The translations under genes were made by a program, and so were the position numbers. Of a DNA stretch of 64,000 nt, positions 26,869 to 35,661 are shown piece after piece (position 1 is the stretch's first letter; every line of letters starts with the position of its first letter). The notes beneath the pieces were generated by a model that worked only from the letters and a program-made list of their open reading frames with translations, had not been told where the DNA came from and ran no database searches. Origin of the DNA: JBBQZU01 sp038207425. Its GTDB lineage: Bacteria > Bacteroidota > Bacteroidia > Flavobacteriales_D > Cryomorphaceae. Location: positions 124,001 to 188,000 of the forward strand of contig JBBQZU010000002.1 in the NCBI GenBank assembly GCA_038207425.1. The letters are read 5' to 3'.

Positions 26869-27774
26869 ATGAGCAGCAACAACGATTCTTCAAACAACAA
26901 GTATAAGATTGCGATTGTAATCCTTGCATTGCTATCAATTGTTTTCGCAGTTCTCTACATTACCAAGCAGAACACTGTAGTGGAAAAGGTTGAAATGATT
27001 TCAAATCTTGAACTTGAGCAATTGCAACTGAAAAGCGACTTGCAGGCTATGCTTATTCAGTATGACACCCTTACTGTGCAGAATGATCAAATAAATGCTG
27101 AGTTGCTTGCACAGCGCGATCAGATACGCGAAATGCTCAAGCAAATTGAGAAGCATAAGGATGACGCTTATATCATCTCAAAATTGAAGAAGGAAGCGAA
27201 GTCGCTTCGTGAAATAATGAAGGGTTATGTTGTGACCATTGACTCGCTCAATACCCTCAATTTAGATTTGAAAAAGGACAATCAATATCTTGTTGAAGAA
27301 CTTTCGCAGGCCAAATCGAAGACCCAGCAGCTTGAATCAAGTAAGAAGGATCTCGAAACTATAGTGGCAACCGGCTCTGTATTGCAAGTACAGGGAGTGA
27401 GTTCAGTGGCGGTGAGGGTGCGCAGCAACGGAAAACAAACAGAGGTAACCAGGGCAGATAAGGCAGAGATGATTCGAACATGCGCCCAATTGATGCCGAA
27501 TAAAATTACCCCTTCCGGCAAAAAGTCAATTTACCTGCGCATTATCTCACCTGACGGAGTAGTTCTTGACGCCACTGAAGAAGAAGAAGGTCGTTTCGAT
27601 TTTAATGGCGTAAGTGGTAAGTATACCTGTAAGCGGGTTATTGACTATCAAAACGAAGGCACGGATGTTTGCATTTTCTATAACGTTACTTCCGAGTTGC
27701 CTACTGGCAAATACATTGTGGAAGTATACGAAAGCGGCACACTGATAGGTAAAAATGACCTCGATCTGAAATAA
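26869..27774 (+). CDS. Membrane-anchored coiled-coil protein, Bacteroidota-specific
   Basis: A 301-residue protein with one N-terminal membrane segment (~12-31) after a short Ser/Asn-rich cytoplasmic tip. A long coiled coil follows (~40-165, rich in Leu, Gln, Lys and Glu). A beta-rich C-terminal domain (~175-301) contains VRVRSNGKQTEVTRADKA, YLRIISPDGVVL and GKYIVEVYESGTLIG. I recognise it only as a conserved hypothetical of the phylum. Topology suggests a periplasmic C-terminal domain. It diverges from comF, and its stop abuts the stop of the giant barrel protein gene with no spacer. Confidence 0.65.
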   Translation: MSSNNDSSNNKYKIAIVILALLSIVFAVLYITKQNTVVEKVEMISNLELEQLQLKSDLQAMLIQYDTLTVQNDQINAELLAQRDQIREMLKQIEKHKDDAYIISKLKKEAKSLREIMKGYVVTIDSLNTLNLDLKKDNQYLVEELSQAKSKTQQLESSKKDLETIVATGSVLQVQGVSSVAVRVRSNGKQTEVTRADKAEMIRTCAQLMPNKITPSGKKSIYLRIISPDGVVLDATEEEEGRFDFNGVSGKYTCKRVIDYQNEGTDVCIFYNVTSELPTGKYIVEVYESGTLIGKNDLDLK

Positions 27775-30700
27775 TCAGAAAAAGGCTCGAACTTGCACAT
27801 TTCCAGTATGCACTGATTTAAGCTTTTCCGATTTTCGGCCATTATAGCTGAGATTCAGTTGCAGGTTGCTTCCCAGGTTGCGCTGAATGCCCATACCCCA
27901 AGTAAAATTTTGGCCATTTTGAAGTCCTTCGAGCATTTCATAGGCCAGGCTGTTGTTTCCCGCGGCATTGTACTTAATGTTAATGAGATTAAGTTGGGCA
28001 TAGAGTGTTCCTGCTTCAAGTTTATTATACCTGCAGTCTACACCAAGGTCTACTATGCTTGCTATTTCTCCACCTAAGTTGAGTACGTTCTCCTTTTCAG
28101 TGAAATTGCTTGTAATACTTAATCTGAAATTCGTTCCTGGTTGATATGAAAAGGTTTGTTTCAGGGAGAAAAAGTCGATTTCAAAATCTCTGCCTTCGAT
28201 AAAATCTGAAGAGCTCTTGCGGGTTCCAATCTCATTTTCGAGTAATATTGAATATGTTGCGGTTAAATTGTAGCGCAAGCGGAGCAGGTTTGACACTGAT
28301 TTTCGCGCTTCAAATCCGGTGGTGAGCGGGTTTTTATTAACCTGATTTGAATAGGTGTAGTCAACTCCGAATTTGCTCGATGTTCGATTGTAAAAAATAG
28401 TATTGCGTAAACTCGACGATTGTGAAATTAGCGTGCTGTCGTTTATGGTTTGCGCAAAAGGGTTGTATCTGTTTACCCCTTCTTCGCGCCTGGTGCGGCG
28501 TTGTATTCTGAAGGCGGTTTGGTTACTGAATCTCGCGAGCCCCTTTCTTATTCCCGATTTATTCATCCAAGCACCTGCCGGTTGAAGATTTATGGTTTGA
28601 GAAAATTGATTGTTATAAGCTTTTTCATAGGTGTCGGTTGGAGTAGAGATTCGAATATACCGCTGCCCGTCCTCCGGCCTTGCCAATTCAAATTCATTGA
28701 GCTCTTTTAAACCGTTGTTGTTGTAGTCAATCCAAGTGAAAGGGCCCTGGCCCGTAGGGTCGAAAATGTAGACAAACTCCTGCCTTCGTTCGAGACCCGA
28801 ACCGAGTTCGTAATAGGTATCGAAAAGAATACTGTTTTTTGCTAGGCGCAAATTGTAATCCAGGCGTGAGAGCAAAGTGTTTTCTGGAGCTTCTACGGTA
28901 AGTTCAGGGTTTGTAATTTCCAATACACGGTTTGATGCTGAAAGTTTTAACCTGTTATTAGGATTTTGTATGAGCCCTAATTCGGCACCATAGTGGGTGG
29001 CGTGGGTGCTCTCCCCAATCTCGTTGAGCAATGATCCGTAATCTGTCCGTTCGCGGTAAAACACTTTGTAGAGTACTGAAGCGGTGTCAATATTGGTGAG
29101 GTATACCTGCCAGTCGTAAAACCTATAGGCATTTGCTGCAAGTGAGTCTGTTCCGAAAATGTATTTTCTGTTTTCTTCACGTTCGTCTTCAAAGCCCAGC
29201 TTGGTAATCTTCAAGGATTTTTCGATTCTTGACCTATGCCTGATAAATCTGGATTTTTCGACCCCGCTGGTTTCCAACAGACTTCCCCGGAACCTGAGGT
29301 CAAATCTCATATGACTCGCGTCGGCATTCAGCACATTCTTCATGCCTTGGTATTGCCCACCGGCAGCGTTGAACGAATTCAATGCATAGAGCATATCAAG
29401 TTTATTTTCTTTTTTAAGAGATAGGCCGGCGGTAATAATTTCTTGACGGCGGTAAAGTAAATCAACCGGCAAATTCCAGTCGCGGTTGAATTCCACCGAC
29501 CTGTAGGGCTCTATTGGTTGAAAATTATTATCGATAGCCTCTATCATTCCATTTGCAATAAGTGTAAGTGGCTTGGGATTACTGCTCAACGGTTGTTCGT
29601 GCTTTATATGAGCCGTTATTCCATAGCTTACATTTTCAACATTGCCAATTTCTGAAAACAAGTTTTGGTCGCTGTTGCTAAATCCTGCTTCTGCTTCGGC
29701 GGTGGTGCGCGTAGATAATTTATAGCTTGCTCCTGCCATCAATATTTGGTTGCGGCGAGGAGCTACGAGCTGTCGCACCGGAGCATGGGTGCCATTGCGC
29801 ACTATGAATCCATTTATAGTATCAGGGGCCAACCAGATGAAAATACGACCTGTTGCATCAAAACCGTTTTGAACGTAATCGCCGGTTCCTGCATCTACCT
29901 CGCTAAACGAAACTTGAAATACAGCTCCGCCCGGAGATAGCGCTCTTACAAATACTGTATCGTAGCCCAAACTGTCAGCCATATTATAAAGCACCTGTTC
30001 GTTATTGAATTCGGCAACTTGTTGATAGGATGGTACTATGGCTTTCTGTAGGTTATTTCCTGCAAGTGACAAGGCAACTTGGTCAGCGTCCGAGAGATTT
30101 TGTTGCAGAGGTTGATTTTTTGAATCTTGTTCAGAAAAGAAATTGAGGTATACCTTGAGTTTATCCGACTCAACTCCAGTTGAAGTTTGTAACATACTGC
30201 GGAAGTAATTGGCATCTGTATACTGAAATTCTACGGCTATTCGCTTGTCTTTATTGATAAGTTGTCTTGCGGTAAATGTAATTTCCGCAGTATTATAGTC
30301 TATAATATAATCGTGTTCCTGGCCACGTCGCATCTCAAGCCCATCAATAAATACCCTCTCTGTACCGGCAAGTACAATGATGAAGAATTCATTGTTGGTA
30401 CCTCTTAGTCTATAAGGCCCCTGATTACCTTCCTGACCTTTTATCAGATTGCGGGCAAACTTTCCGCGGGATGCTGCCGCACTGGTTTCACTAAAAAACT
30501 TCGCGCTACCTGTTCCTATTGATTGTTTTGTAATAAATGATGCTCCCTGAGCCCTTTTGAAGTAGGTGGTAAAATACCCAACTGGTCGTTGAATGAAAAA
30601 ATCGCCGGCAGTAAGCTTTGACTTATCATCATACAACTGAATATAGACCTGATCAAACTCTTGCAAAAGCGCTGTGTTTCCATCGGGTTGTATTGGAATA

Positions 30701-31254
30701 TTATCATCAGTAATCGACGCCAATATACTTACACGGTCATTGAGCTTGCCGCTGAGCTGAAGACTCAAAGTACTGTTTACCGTAAGGTTTTGGCTATTGC
30801 CAAAGCCCACACCCCGCGAAATGCTTCCTGTTTTGCTCAACTCAGTACTTCCAAATATAGATTCTTCGGCAGTACGGTCCCGGTAGAGTAGAGGTGATAC
30901 TTTGTAAAGCTCTTCGGGTTGTATAATGGCTAGCGGCCTTTTGCTGTAGGCTTTGCTGAAGTTGAATGAAAAAACCCTGTATTCAATATAAAGTGAATCA
31001 GGCATAGGCTTGATATTCCATCTGAGCAAGCCACCGGTATAGTCCAGCTTGTAATGATTGGTATCGGCAGCAACATCCTTATTCAGCATTACTCTCACTG
31101 AGCCGGGTATTATGCTTAAGGTGTCTAATTGAATGGTGTCATTGATAACCTTTAATTTTACAACCCGCTTATTGCTCCAATCCTGTGCCTGAATACTCCC
31201 GGCTATCAGCAATGCGCAGCCGAGTACAATTAGCACTACGCCGTACTTAGCCAA
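27775..31254 (-). CDS. Giant outer-membrane beta-barrel protein, function unknown
   Basis: About 1159 residues with a signal peptide starting MAKYGVVLIVLGCALL. The sequence is rich in alternating beta strands with aromatic girdles and ends in aromatic residues (VQVRAFF), as outer-membrane barrels do. The N-terminal part has GSISRGVGFGNSQNLTVN and PIQPDGNTALLQEFDQVYI. Similar motifs are, from memory, found in SprA-related proteins of the T9SS, but the length is half that of SprA and I cannot confirm homology. No ATG exists near the start. The frame opens at TTG 31341, but TTG 31254 gives a standard signal peptide and leaves room for the opposing xth promoter, so I chose it. Confidence 0.7.
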   Translation of the reverse strand: MAKYGVVLIVLGCALLIAGSIQAQDWSNKRVVKLKVINDTIQLDTLSIIPGSVRVMLNKDVAADTNHYKLDYTGGLLRWNIKPMPDSLYIEYRVFSFNFSKAYSKRPLAIIQPEELYKVSPLLYRDRTAEESIFGSTELSKTGSISRGVGFGNSQNLTVNSTLSLQLSGKLNDRVSILASITDDNIPIQPDGNTALLQEFDQVYIQLYDDKSKLTAGDFFIQRPVGYFTTYFKRAQGASFITKQSIGTGSAKFFSETSAAASRGKFARNLIKGQEGNQGPYRLRGTNNEFFIIVLAGTERVFIDGLEMRRGQEHDYIIDYNTAEITFTARQLINKDKRIAVEFQYTDANYFRSMLQTSTGVESDKLKVYLNFFSEQDSKNQPLQQNLSDADQVALSLAGNNLQKAIVPSYQQVAEFNNEQVLYNMADSLGYDTVFVRALSPGGAVFQVSFSEVDAGTGDYVQNGFDATGRIFIWLAPDTINGFIVRNGTHAPVRQLVAPRRNQILMAGASYKLSTRTTAEAEAGFSNSDQNLFSEIGNVENVSYGITAHIKHEQPLSSNPKPLTLIANGMIEAIDNNFQPIEPYRSVEFNRDWNLPVDLLYRRQEIITAGLSLKKENKLDMLYALNSFNAAGGQYQGMKNVLNADASHMRFDLRFRGSLLETSGVEKSRFIRHRSRIEKSLKITKLGFEDEREENRKYIFGTDSLAANAYRFYDWQVYLTNIDTASVLYKVFYRERTDYGSLLNEIGESTHATHYGAELGLIQNPNNRLKLSASNRVLEITNPELTVEAPENTLLSRLDYNLRLAKNSILFDTYYELGSGLERRQEFVYIFDPTGQGPFTWIDYNNNGLKELNEFELARPEDGQRYIRISTPTDTYEKAYNNQFSQTINLQPAGAWMNKSGIRKGLARFSNQTAFRIQRRTRREEGVNRYNPFAQTINDSTLISQSSSLRNTIFYNRTSSKFGVDYTYSNQVNKNPLTTGFEARKSVSNLLRLRYNLTATYSILLENEIGTRKSSSDFIEGRDFEIDFFSLKQTFSYQPGTNFRLSITSNFTEKENVLNLGGEIASIVDLGVDCRYNKLEAGTLYAQLNLINIKYNAAGNNSLAYEMLEGLQNGQNFTWGMGIQRNLGSNLQLNLSYNGRKSEKLKSVHTGNVQVRAFF

Positions 31255-31261
31255 ACTTAAG

Positions 31262-31297
31262 TTTGGCTGAGCAGATAGATGGATTCTTATACTTTTG
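31262..31297 (+). promoter_or_regulatory. Predicted promoter of xth
   Basis: TTTG (31262-31265) and a perfect -7 box TACTTTTG (31290-31297) are separated by 24 bp, slightly long. A leader of about 47 bases would precede the TTG start of xth. The element overlaps the possible 5' extension of the opposing barrel gene. Confidence 0.45.
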
Positions 31298-31349
31298 TGC
31301 TCAAGCAAATCACCGCTTATTGAAGAGTTGAAAATTAACAATACGAGTT

Positions 31350-32120
31350 TTGGCCCTTAAAATTATATCTTACAACGTGAATGGTCTGCGGGCGGCAATT
31401 AAAAAAGGCTTTCTTGAGTGGCTTGCCAACGAAAATCCTGACATCTTGCTCCTACAAGAGATCAAAGCTAAGGCTGAACAACTCGATTTAGAACCAATTC
31501 ATAAATTGGGTTATCATACTTATTTCCACAGCGCTCTCAAGCCTGGATATTCAGGAGTAGCAATTTTCACAAAAATTTTACCTGATGCGTTGATAATCGG
31601 TTGCGGGCTTGAGCAATACGATAGTGAAGGGCGGATTCTTCGCGCTGACTTTGGCAAACTCACAGTGGTATCCGTATATATACCTTCCGGAAGCATTGGA
31701 GATCACAGGCAGGGTTTTAAAATGAAGTTTTTAAAGGACTTCTCAAATTTTGCAACCAAGCTGCTGTCTGAACGTAATCATGCCGTCATTTCAGGCGATT
31801 ACAATATTTGCCATAAAGAAATTGATATTCACAACCCTGTGTCAAATAAAAATTCCAGCGGATTTTTGCCGGAAGAGCGTCAATGGTTCACAGAATTTTT
31901 AGACCTTGGCTTCGTAGATTCTTTCAGATATTTTGATTTAAACCCAGGTATGTACTCATGGTGGACGTTTCGTGCTGGAGCCAGAAGGAAAAATTTGGGT
32001 TGGAGAATTGACTATCACATGGTTTCTAAATCACTTGAAAAATTAATGAAAGACGCTCGGATACTTACTCACGTGGAGCATAGTGATCATTGTCCTGTAT
32101 TATTGGAGATAAATGAATAG
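31350..32120 (+). CDS. xth: Exodeoxyribonuclease III family AP endonuclease
   Basis: A 256-residue exonuclease/endonuclease/phosphatase-fold enzyme of base-excision repair that cuts at abasic sites and removes 3' blocking groups. Visible: SYNVNGLRAAIKKG (first metal-binding Asn), LLQEIKAK (catalytic Glu), GDYNICHKEIDIHNP (Asp/Asn pair), WRIDYHMVS and the C-terminal HSDHCPVLLEI (Asp-His pair). The only fitting start is TTG at 31350, which places the conserved N-terminus correctly (MALKIISYNVNG). It overlaps the next gene by 8 bp. Confidence 0.94.
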   Translation: MALKIISYNVNGLRAAIKKGFLEWLANENPDILLLQEIKAKAEQLDLEPIHKLGYHTYFHSALKPGYSGVAIFTKILPDALIIGCGLEQYDSEGRILRADFGKLTVVSVYIPSGSIGDHRQGFKMKFLKDFSNFATKLLSERNHAVISGDYNICHKEIDIHNPVSNKNSSGFLPEERQWFTEFLDLGFVDSFRYFDLNPGMYSWWTFRAGARRKNLGWRIDYHMVSKSLEKLMKDARILTHVEHSDHCPVLLEINE

Positions 32121-33897
32121 AATAATCAAAAGCCTTTTTACTCCAATTACACCATGGAATATCGCGGTGTTGTTCGTTTTCTTTTCGATTGGGTTTTCTT
32201 CATGTACTGACGATCAGTCCGTTTCGGAGCGGCACCGTCGCTTTACCGATGATGGCAAGGCATACGGAGGTGTGCTTAGAATCAATATGTCTGAAGAGAT
32301 CCGAAGTATTTTCCCGCATAATATCATTGATGCATCTGCATTTACTTTAATGAATCAGGTATATGAAGGTCTGGTTTATTTAGAGCACAGCACAAATGAA
32401 CTTAAGCCAGCAATTGCCGAGAGCTATAAGGTAAGTCCTGATGGCAAGATTTACCGTTTTAATCTCAGACAAGATGTTTATTTTCATGACGACAAAATTT
32501 TTGAAGGAAGTATAGGCCGGCAGGTGAAAGCAGAAGATGTGGCCTATTGTTTTACGCGTTTATGTGAACCATCGCCATACAATCAGCTCTATGCTTTTGT
32601 AATTGATATTATTTCAGGAGGGCGCGCCCACTACGAAGCAATCGAAATTGGCAAGAATGACCTTTCTAAACCTACCGGAATAAATGTGATTTCGGATTTT
32701 GTTATTGAAATTGAACTTGAATATGCCAATTCTACTTTTCTTACAATCCTTACTCACCCATGCTGCTGGATATTTCCAAAGGAATTGTATAAATATGGTA
32801 GTGATATCAATAACTGGAGTATAGGAACAGGCCCGTTTAAAGCACGTACCATCAAAATGAATGACGTTTTCATACTAGAAAAAAACAGAAACTATTGGAT
32901 GCACGACAATCAAGGAAACGCCCTTCCTTTTCTTGATGCTATAAGATGCAATTTTATAAGAAATGAGGAAGATGAATTGAATGAATTTGTAAAAGGAAAT
33001 CTGGATCTTCTATTCCGCATCCCGTTTAAGGAAGTTGCAAGATTTAGTGCTGCACTTGAAAATAATCCGGAATCTGTGCCTTACTACATCCTTACTGCCC
33101 CGGGTTTGCGCACTGAATACTACGGTTTTCAAAATAGGGTAGCCCCCTATGATAATGAGCTTGTACGAAAAGCTTTCAACTATGCCATCGATCGTGTAGC
33201 CATTGCCAATGACATATTAATGGGCTATGGTATACCAGCCACTCATGGCTTCGTTCCTCCATCACTTCCCGGCTACATGGGCGATACAATAGAAGGATTC
33301 ACTTTCGACCCCGAAAAAGCAAAATCTTTACTGGCGCAAGCCGGATACCCTGATGGCAAGGGGTTTCCTGTGGTGACTCTGCAGCTTAACGATGGCAATA
33401 CAACTGCCCTGAGAGTAGCCGAGGAAATACAGGAAATGCTAAGCGCAAATCTCAACTTAACGATTGAACTGGCAGCACTGCCAAGAGACAAGCACTACGA
33501 TAGTGTAGAGCTTGGAAGTGTTGGTTTCTGGCGAGATGGATGGATAGCTGATTATCCTGATCCGGAAAACTTCCTGAAGCTATTTCATGGCAAATTGGTG
33601 CCTGATGAGAATGTGAAGGTATCTTATCTCAACACGGTAAGATTTAAAAATCAGCGCTTTGATAACTTTTTTGAATCAGCACTTCGTGAGAACGAACCTG
33701 AGAAACGCCGAATTTTAATGGTAAGTGCTGACGCAGAAGTGATAAACCGGGCAGCGGTGATTCCTCTTTATCACGAAAAATGGGTATGGCTAGCCTCACG
33801 AAGGGTTAAGGGCCTGTACATCGGCACAATGGGCGAATTGAATGTATCAGAAGTATACATTGATGCCGGAAAGGTGGTTAAAGAGCCTGCTTTATAA
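32113..33897 (+). CDS. Peptide/nickel-type ABC transporter substrate-binding lipoprotein (orphan)
   Basis: A 594-residue family 5 solute-binding protein (DppA/OppA-like). The signal peptide ends FSSC with C31 lipidated. YGGVLRINMSEE opens the mature domain. LMNQVYEGLVYL, AESYKVSPDGKIYRFNLR and VRKAFNYAIDRVAIA are typical family segments. Permease and ATPase genes are absent nearby. It is translationally coupled to xth (8-bp overlap), which is unusual for this family. Ligand unknown. Its 3' end overlaps the opposing hypothetical gene by 20 bp. Confidence 0.88.
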   Translation: MNRIIKSLFTPITPWNIAVLFVFFSIGFSSCTDDQSVSERHRRFTDDGKAYGGVLRINMSEEIRSIFPHNIIDASAFTLMNQVYEGLVYLEHSTNELKPAIAESYKVSPDGKIYRFNLRQDVYFHDDKIFEGSIGRQVKAEDVAYCFTRLCEPSPYNQLYAFVIDIISGGRAHYEAIEIGKNDLSKPTGINVISDFVIEIELEYANSTFLTILTHPCCWIFPKELYKYGSDINNWSIGTGPFKARTIKMNDVFILEKNRNYWMHDNQGNALPFLDAIRCNFIRNEEDELNEFVKGNLDLLFRIPFKEVARFSAALENNPESVPYYILTAPGLRTEYYGFQNRVAPYDNELVRKAFNYAIDRVAIANDILMGYGIPATHGFVPPSLPGYMGDTIEGFTFDPEKAKSLLAQAGYPDGKGFPVVTLQLNDGNTTALRVAEEIQEMLSANLNLTIELAALPRDKHYDSVELGSVGFWRDGWIADYPDPENFLKLFHGKLVPDENVKVSYLNTVRFKNQRFDNFFESALRENEPEKRRILMVSADAEVINRAAVIPLYHEKWVWLASRRVKGLYIGTMGELNVSEVYIDAGKVVKEPAL

Positions 33898-34579
33898 TAT
33901 GCTTTTTTGCCAAAGGAAGAAGCGTTTCTATCTGCGGCAGTTCTTCATTAGTTTCAATGAGAAAAGCATTACCGGCCGCTTTATCGGTTCGAATAAGTTT
34001 CCACTTTATTTCACCGAAGTTCGTAAGCATACCTGTGTTGATTTCAGATAAAAAGTTGGTTACAACATCTTTATACACTTCGTCTCCAAAGGGACGCTGT
34101 ACTAACCGCACTGTATATGAGTAAACCCGGGTAAGCCTTGATCGCCTGAAGAAGAGATAGCCATGTCGGTAATGCGAAATGACAAGTCCCACAGGGCTGA
34201 TTTGAATTTGACTTTGTGTTTGATTAAGCTGCTCAATACCTTTATTGTACGTTGAAGAAAGCTGCTTTTCGGCAAAAAGGAGAATTTGATTTAATTCAGC
34301 AAGCAAGCCCGATTCATCAGGAACAGGTGCTCTTAAAATAGAAAGGTGTTCAATATCAACATCCTTAATATCTCTCCTAATTGATTCTTCAAAAAGTAAT
34401 TTACTCTGATTGAATAACTGAATTCGGGCAAAGTGATTACCCAGGTCAGAGATATATGGATAAAATTTGCGTTCAGAGAAGCAATTCGAAACTTCATGTG
34501 CATAGGCCAATAGTTGGTACGATTTGTATTCGTAATCAAAAATTGGCTCTGCATACCACGATTCACTTAGCCTAAACAT
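33878..34579 (-). CDS. Conserved hypothetical protein
   Basis: A 233-residue soluble-looking protein without signal peptide. It begins MFRLSESWYAEPIFDYEYK, has a central helical region with LNQILLFAEKQLSSTYNKG, and a C-terminal alpha/beta part with FLSEINTGMLTNFGEIKWK and ETNEELPQIETLLPLAKKH. I do not recognise a domain. The gene is flanked by the ABC binding protein (convergent, 20-bp overlap) and the OmpA lipoprotein (divergent, 97 bp between starts), so it is probably monocistronic. Confidence 0.55.
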   Translation of the reverse strand: MFRLSESWYAEPIFDYEYKSYQLLAYAHEVSNCFSERKFYPYISDLGNHFARIQLFNQSKLLFEESIRRDIKDVDIEHLSILRAPVPDESGLLAELNQILLFAEKQLSSTYNKGIEQLNQTQSQIQISPVGLVISHYRHGYLFFRRSRLTRVYSYTVRLVQRPFGDEVYKDVVTNFLSEINTGMLTNFGEIKWKLIRTDKAAGNAFLIETNEELPQIETLLPLAKKHIIKQAL

Positions 34580-34676
34580 ATTTAATAATACCTTTTTTGT
34601 GAAAAAATAGTTTCATGTCTGATTTTTCGCGCTCAAAAGGTACCAATTTTGTCTACATTAGTACAAATCATGCAAT

Positions 34677-35657
34677 ATGAAAATAATACACGGTTACCTG
34701 CCTGCCCTTGCCATATTAGTGACCTTTACTTTAGGTTGCGTGCCACAGAGGCAATACCAAGACACAGTGAATAAACAAAAAGAATGTGAAGAAGAAAATA
34801 AGAGCCTAAAGGCAAAATCTGAGAAGATGGAGACCGATTACAACGAGTTCATGTCGAGATATACGCTCTTAGAGCGCAAGGCAGACGCACTTGTGTCTGA
34901 TACAACCGTTATGGGGAGTTCACTTCGAATTATGCGAAATCAATACGCCCAGATCAATACGCTGAATGATCAGTTACTGAGTAAAACTTCATCGTTGCGC
35001 GAGGGGAGCGAAACAGATAAGCTCAAGCTGATGGGCGAATTGGAAGTGTTGCGATTATCACTTATAGCCAAGGAAGATATACTGAATAAACTTGAGAAGA
35101 CACTGGGTGAGAAAGAATTGGAATTGGTTGAGCGCGAAACAAAACTCCGAGAGTTGCGTGCGAAGATAATTGAAAAGGATTCTGCTATGATAGCTTTGCG
35201 TAAAAGCGTGAGCGATGCTTTGCTGGGTTTTGAAGGCAAAGGTCTCACTGTGGAATACCGCAATGGCAAGGTGTATGTGCGCATGGATGAAAAATTGTTG
35301 TTTGCCACAGGAAGTACAGTGGTAGACCAGAATGGGCGAAAGGCAATTATTGATTTAGCAAGGGCAATACAGGGGAGAGATGATTTGCGTATTGTGGTTG
35401 AAGGTCACACTGATACTGACTCATTCAACAAAACCACATTTCCAAGAAACAATTGGGATCTAAGTGTGCTCCGTGCAACATCTGTGGTGGGTATCATGAT
35501 TGAAAACTCTGAGATAGACCCTAAGATATTGTCTGCTTCCGGGTTGAGCCAATACCAGCCAATAGACCCGACCGGTAAAGCTAAAAATCGCCGTATTGAA
35601 GTGATACTCACTCCAAGACTCGATGATTTATTGCAGATGTTCGAAAGAGCTGAATAG
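34677..35657 (+). CDS. OmpA-family peptidoglycan-binding lipoprotein
   Basis: A 326-residue lipoprotein. The signal peptide ends FTLGC (C21). A long coiled-coil rod (~25-185) of Lys/Glu/Leu heptads follows. The OmpA C-terminal domain (~200-315) contains LLFATGSTVVDQNGRKAI, VVEGHTDTDSF, NNWDLSVLRATSVV and NRRIEVIL, where the Asp and Arg residues bind diaminopimelate. It probably tethers the outer membrane to peptidoglycan. An imperfect -7 box (CAATTTTG, 34644-34651) lies 26 bases before the ATG. It converges with radA with 4 bp between stops. Confidence 0.9.
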   Translation: MKIIHGYLPALAILVTFTLGCVPQRQYQDTVNKQKECEEENKSLKAKSEKMETDYNEFMSRYTLLERKADALVSDTTVMGSSLRIMRNQYAQINTLNDQLLSKTSSLREGSETDKLKLMGELEVLRLSLIAKEDILNKLEKTLGEKELELVERETKLRELRAKIIEKDSAMIALRKSVSDALLGFEGKGLTVEYRNGKVYVRMDEKLLFATGSTVVDQNGRKAIIDLARAIQGRDDLRIVVEGHTDTDSFNKTTFPRNNWDLSVLRATSVVGIMIENSEIDPKILSASGLSQYQPIDPTGKAKNRRIEVILTPRLDDLLQMFERAE

Positions 35658-35661
35658 GATT

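Noticed and set aside
31252..31259. TAAGTTTG on the minus strand as a -7 box for the barrel gene
   Set aside because: It overlaps the chosen start codon itself and would leave no usable start downstream with a positively charged signal peptide.
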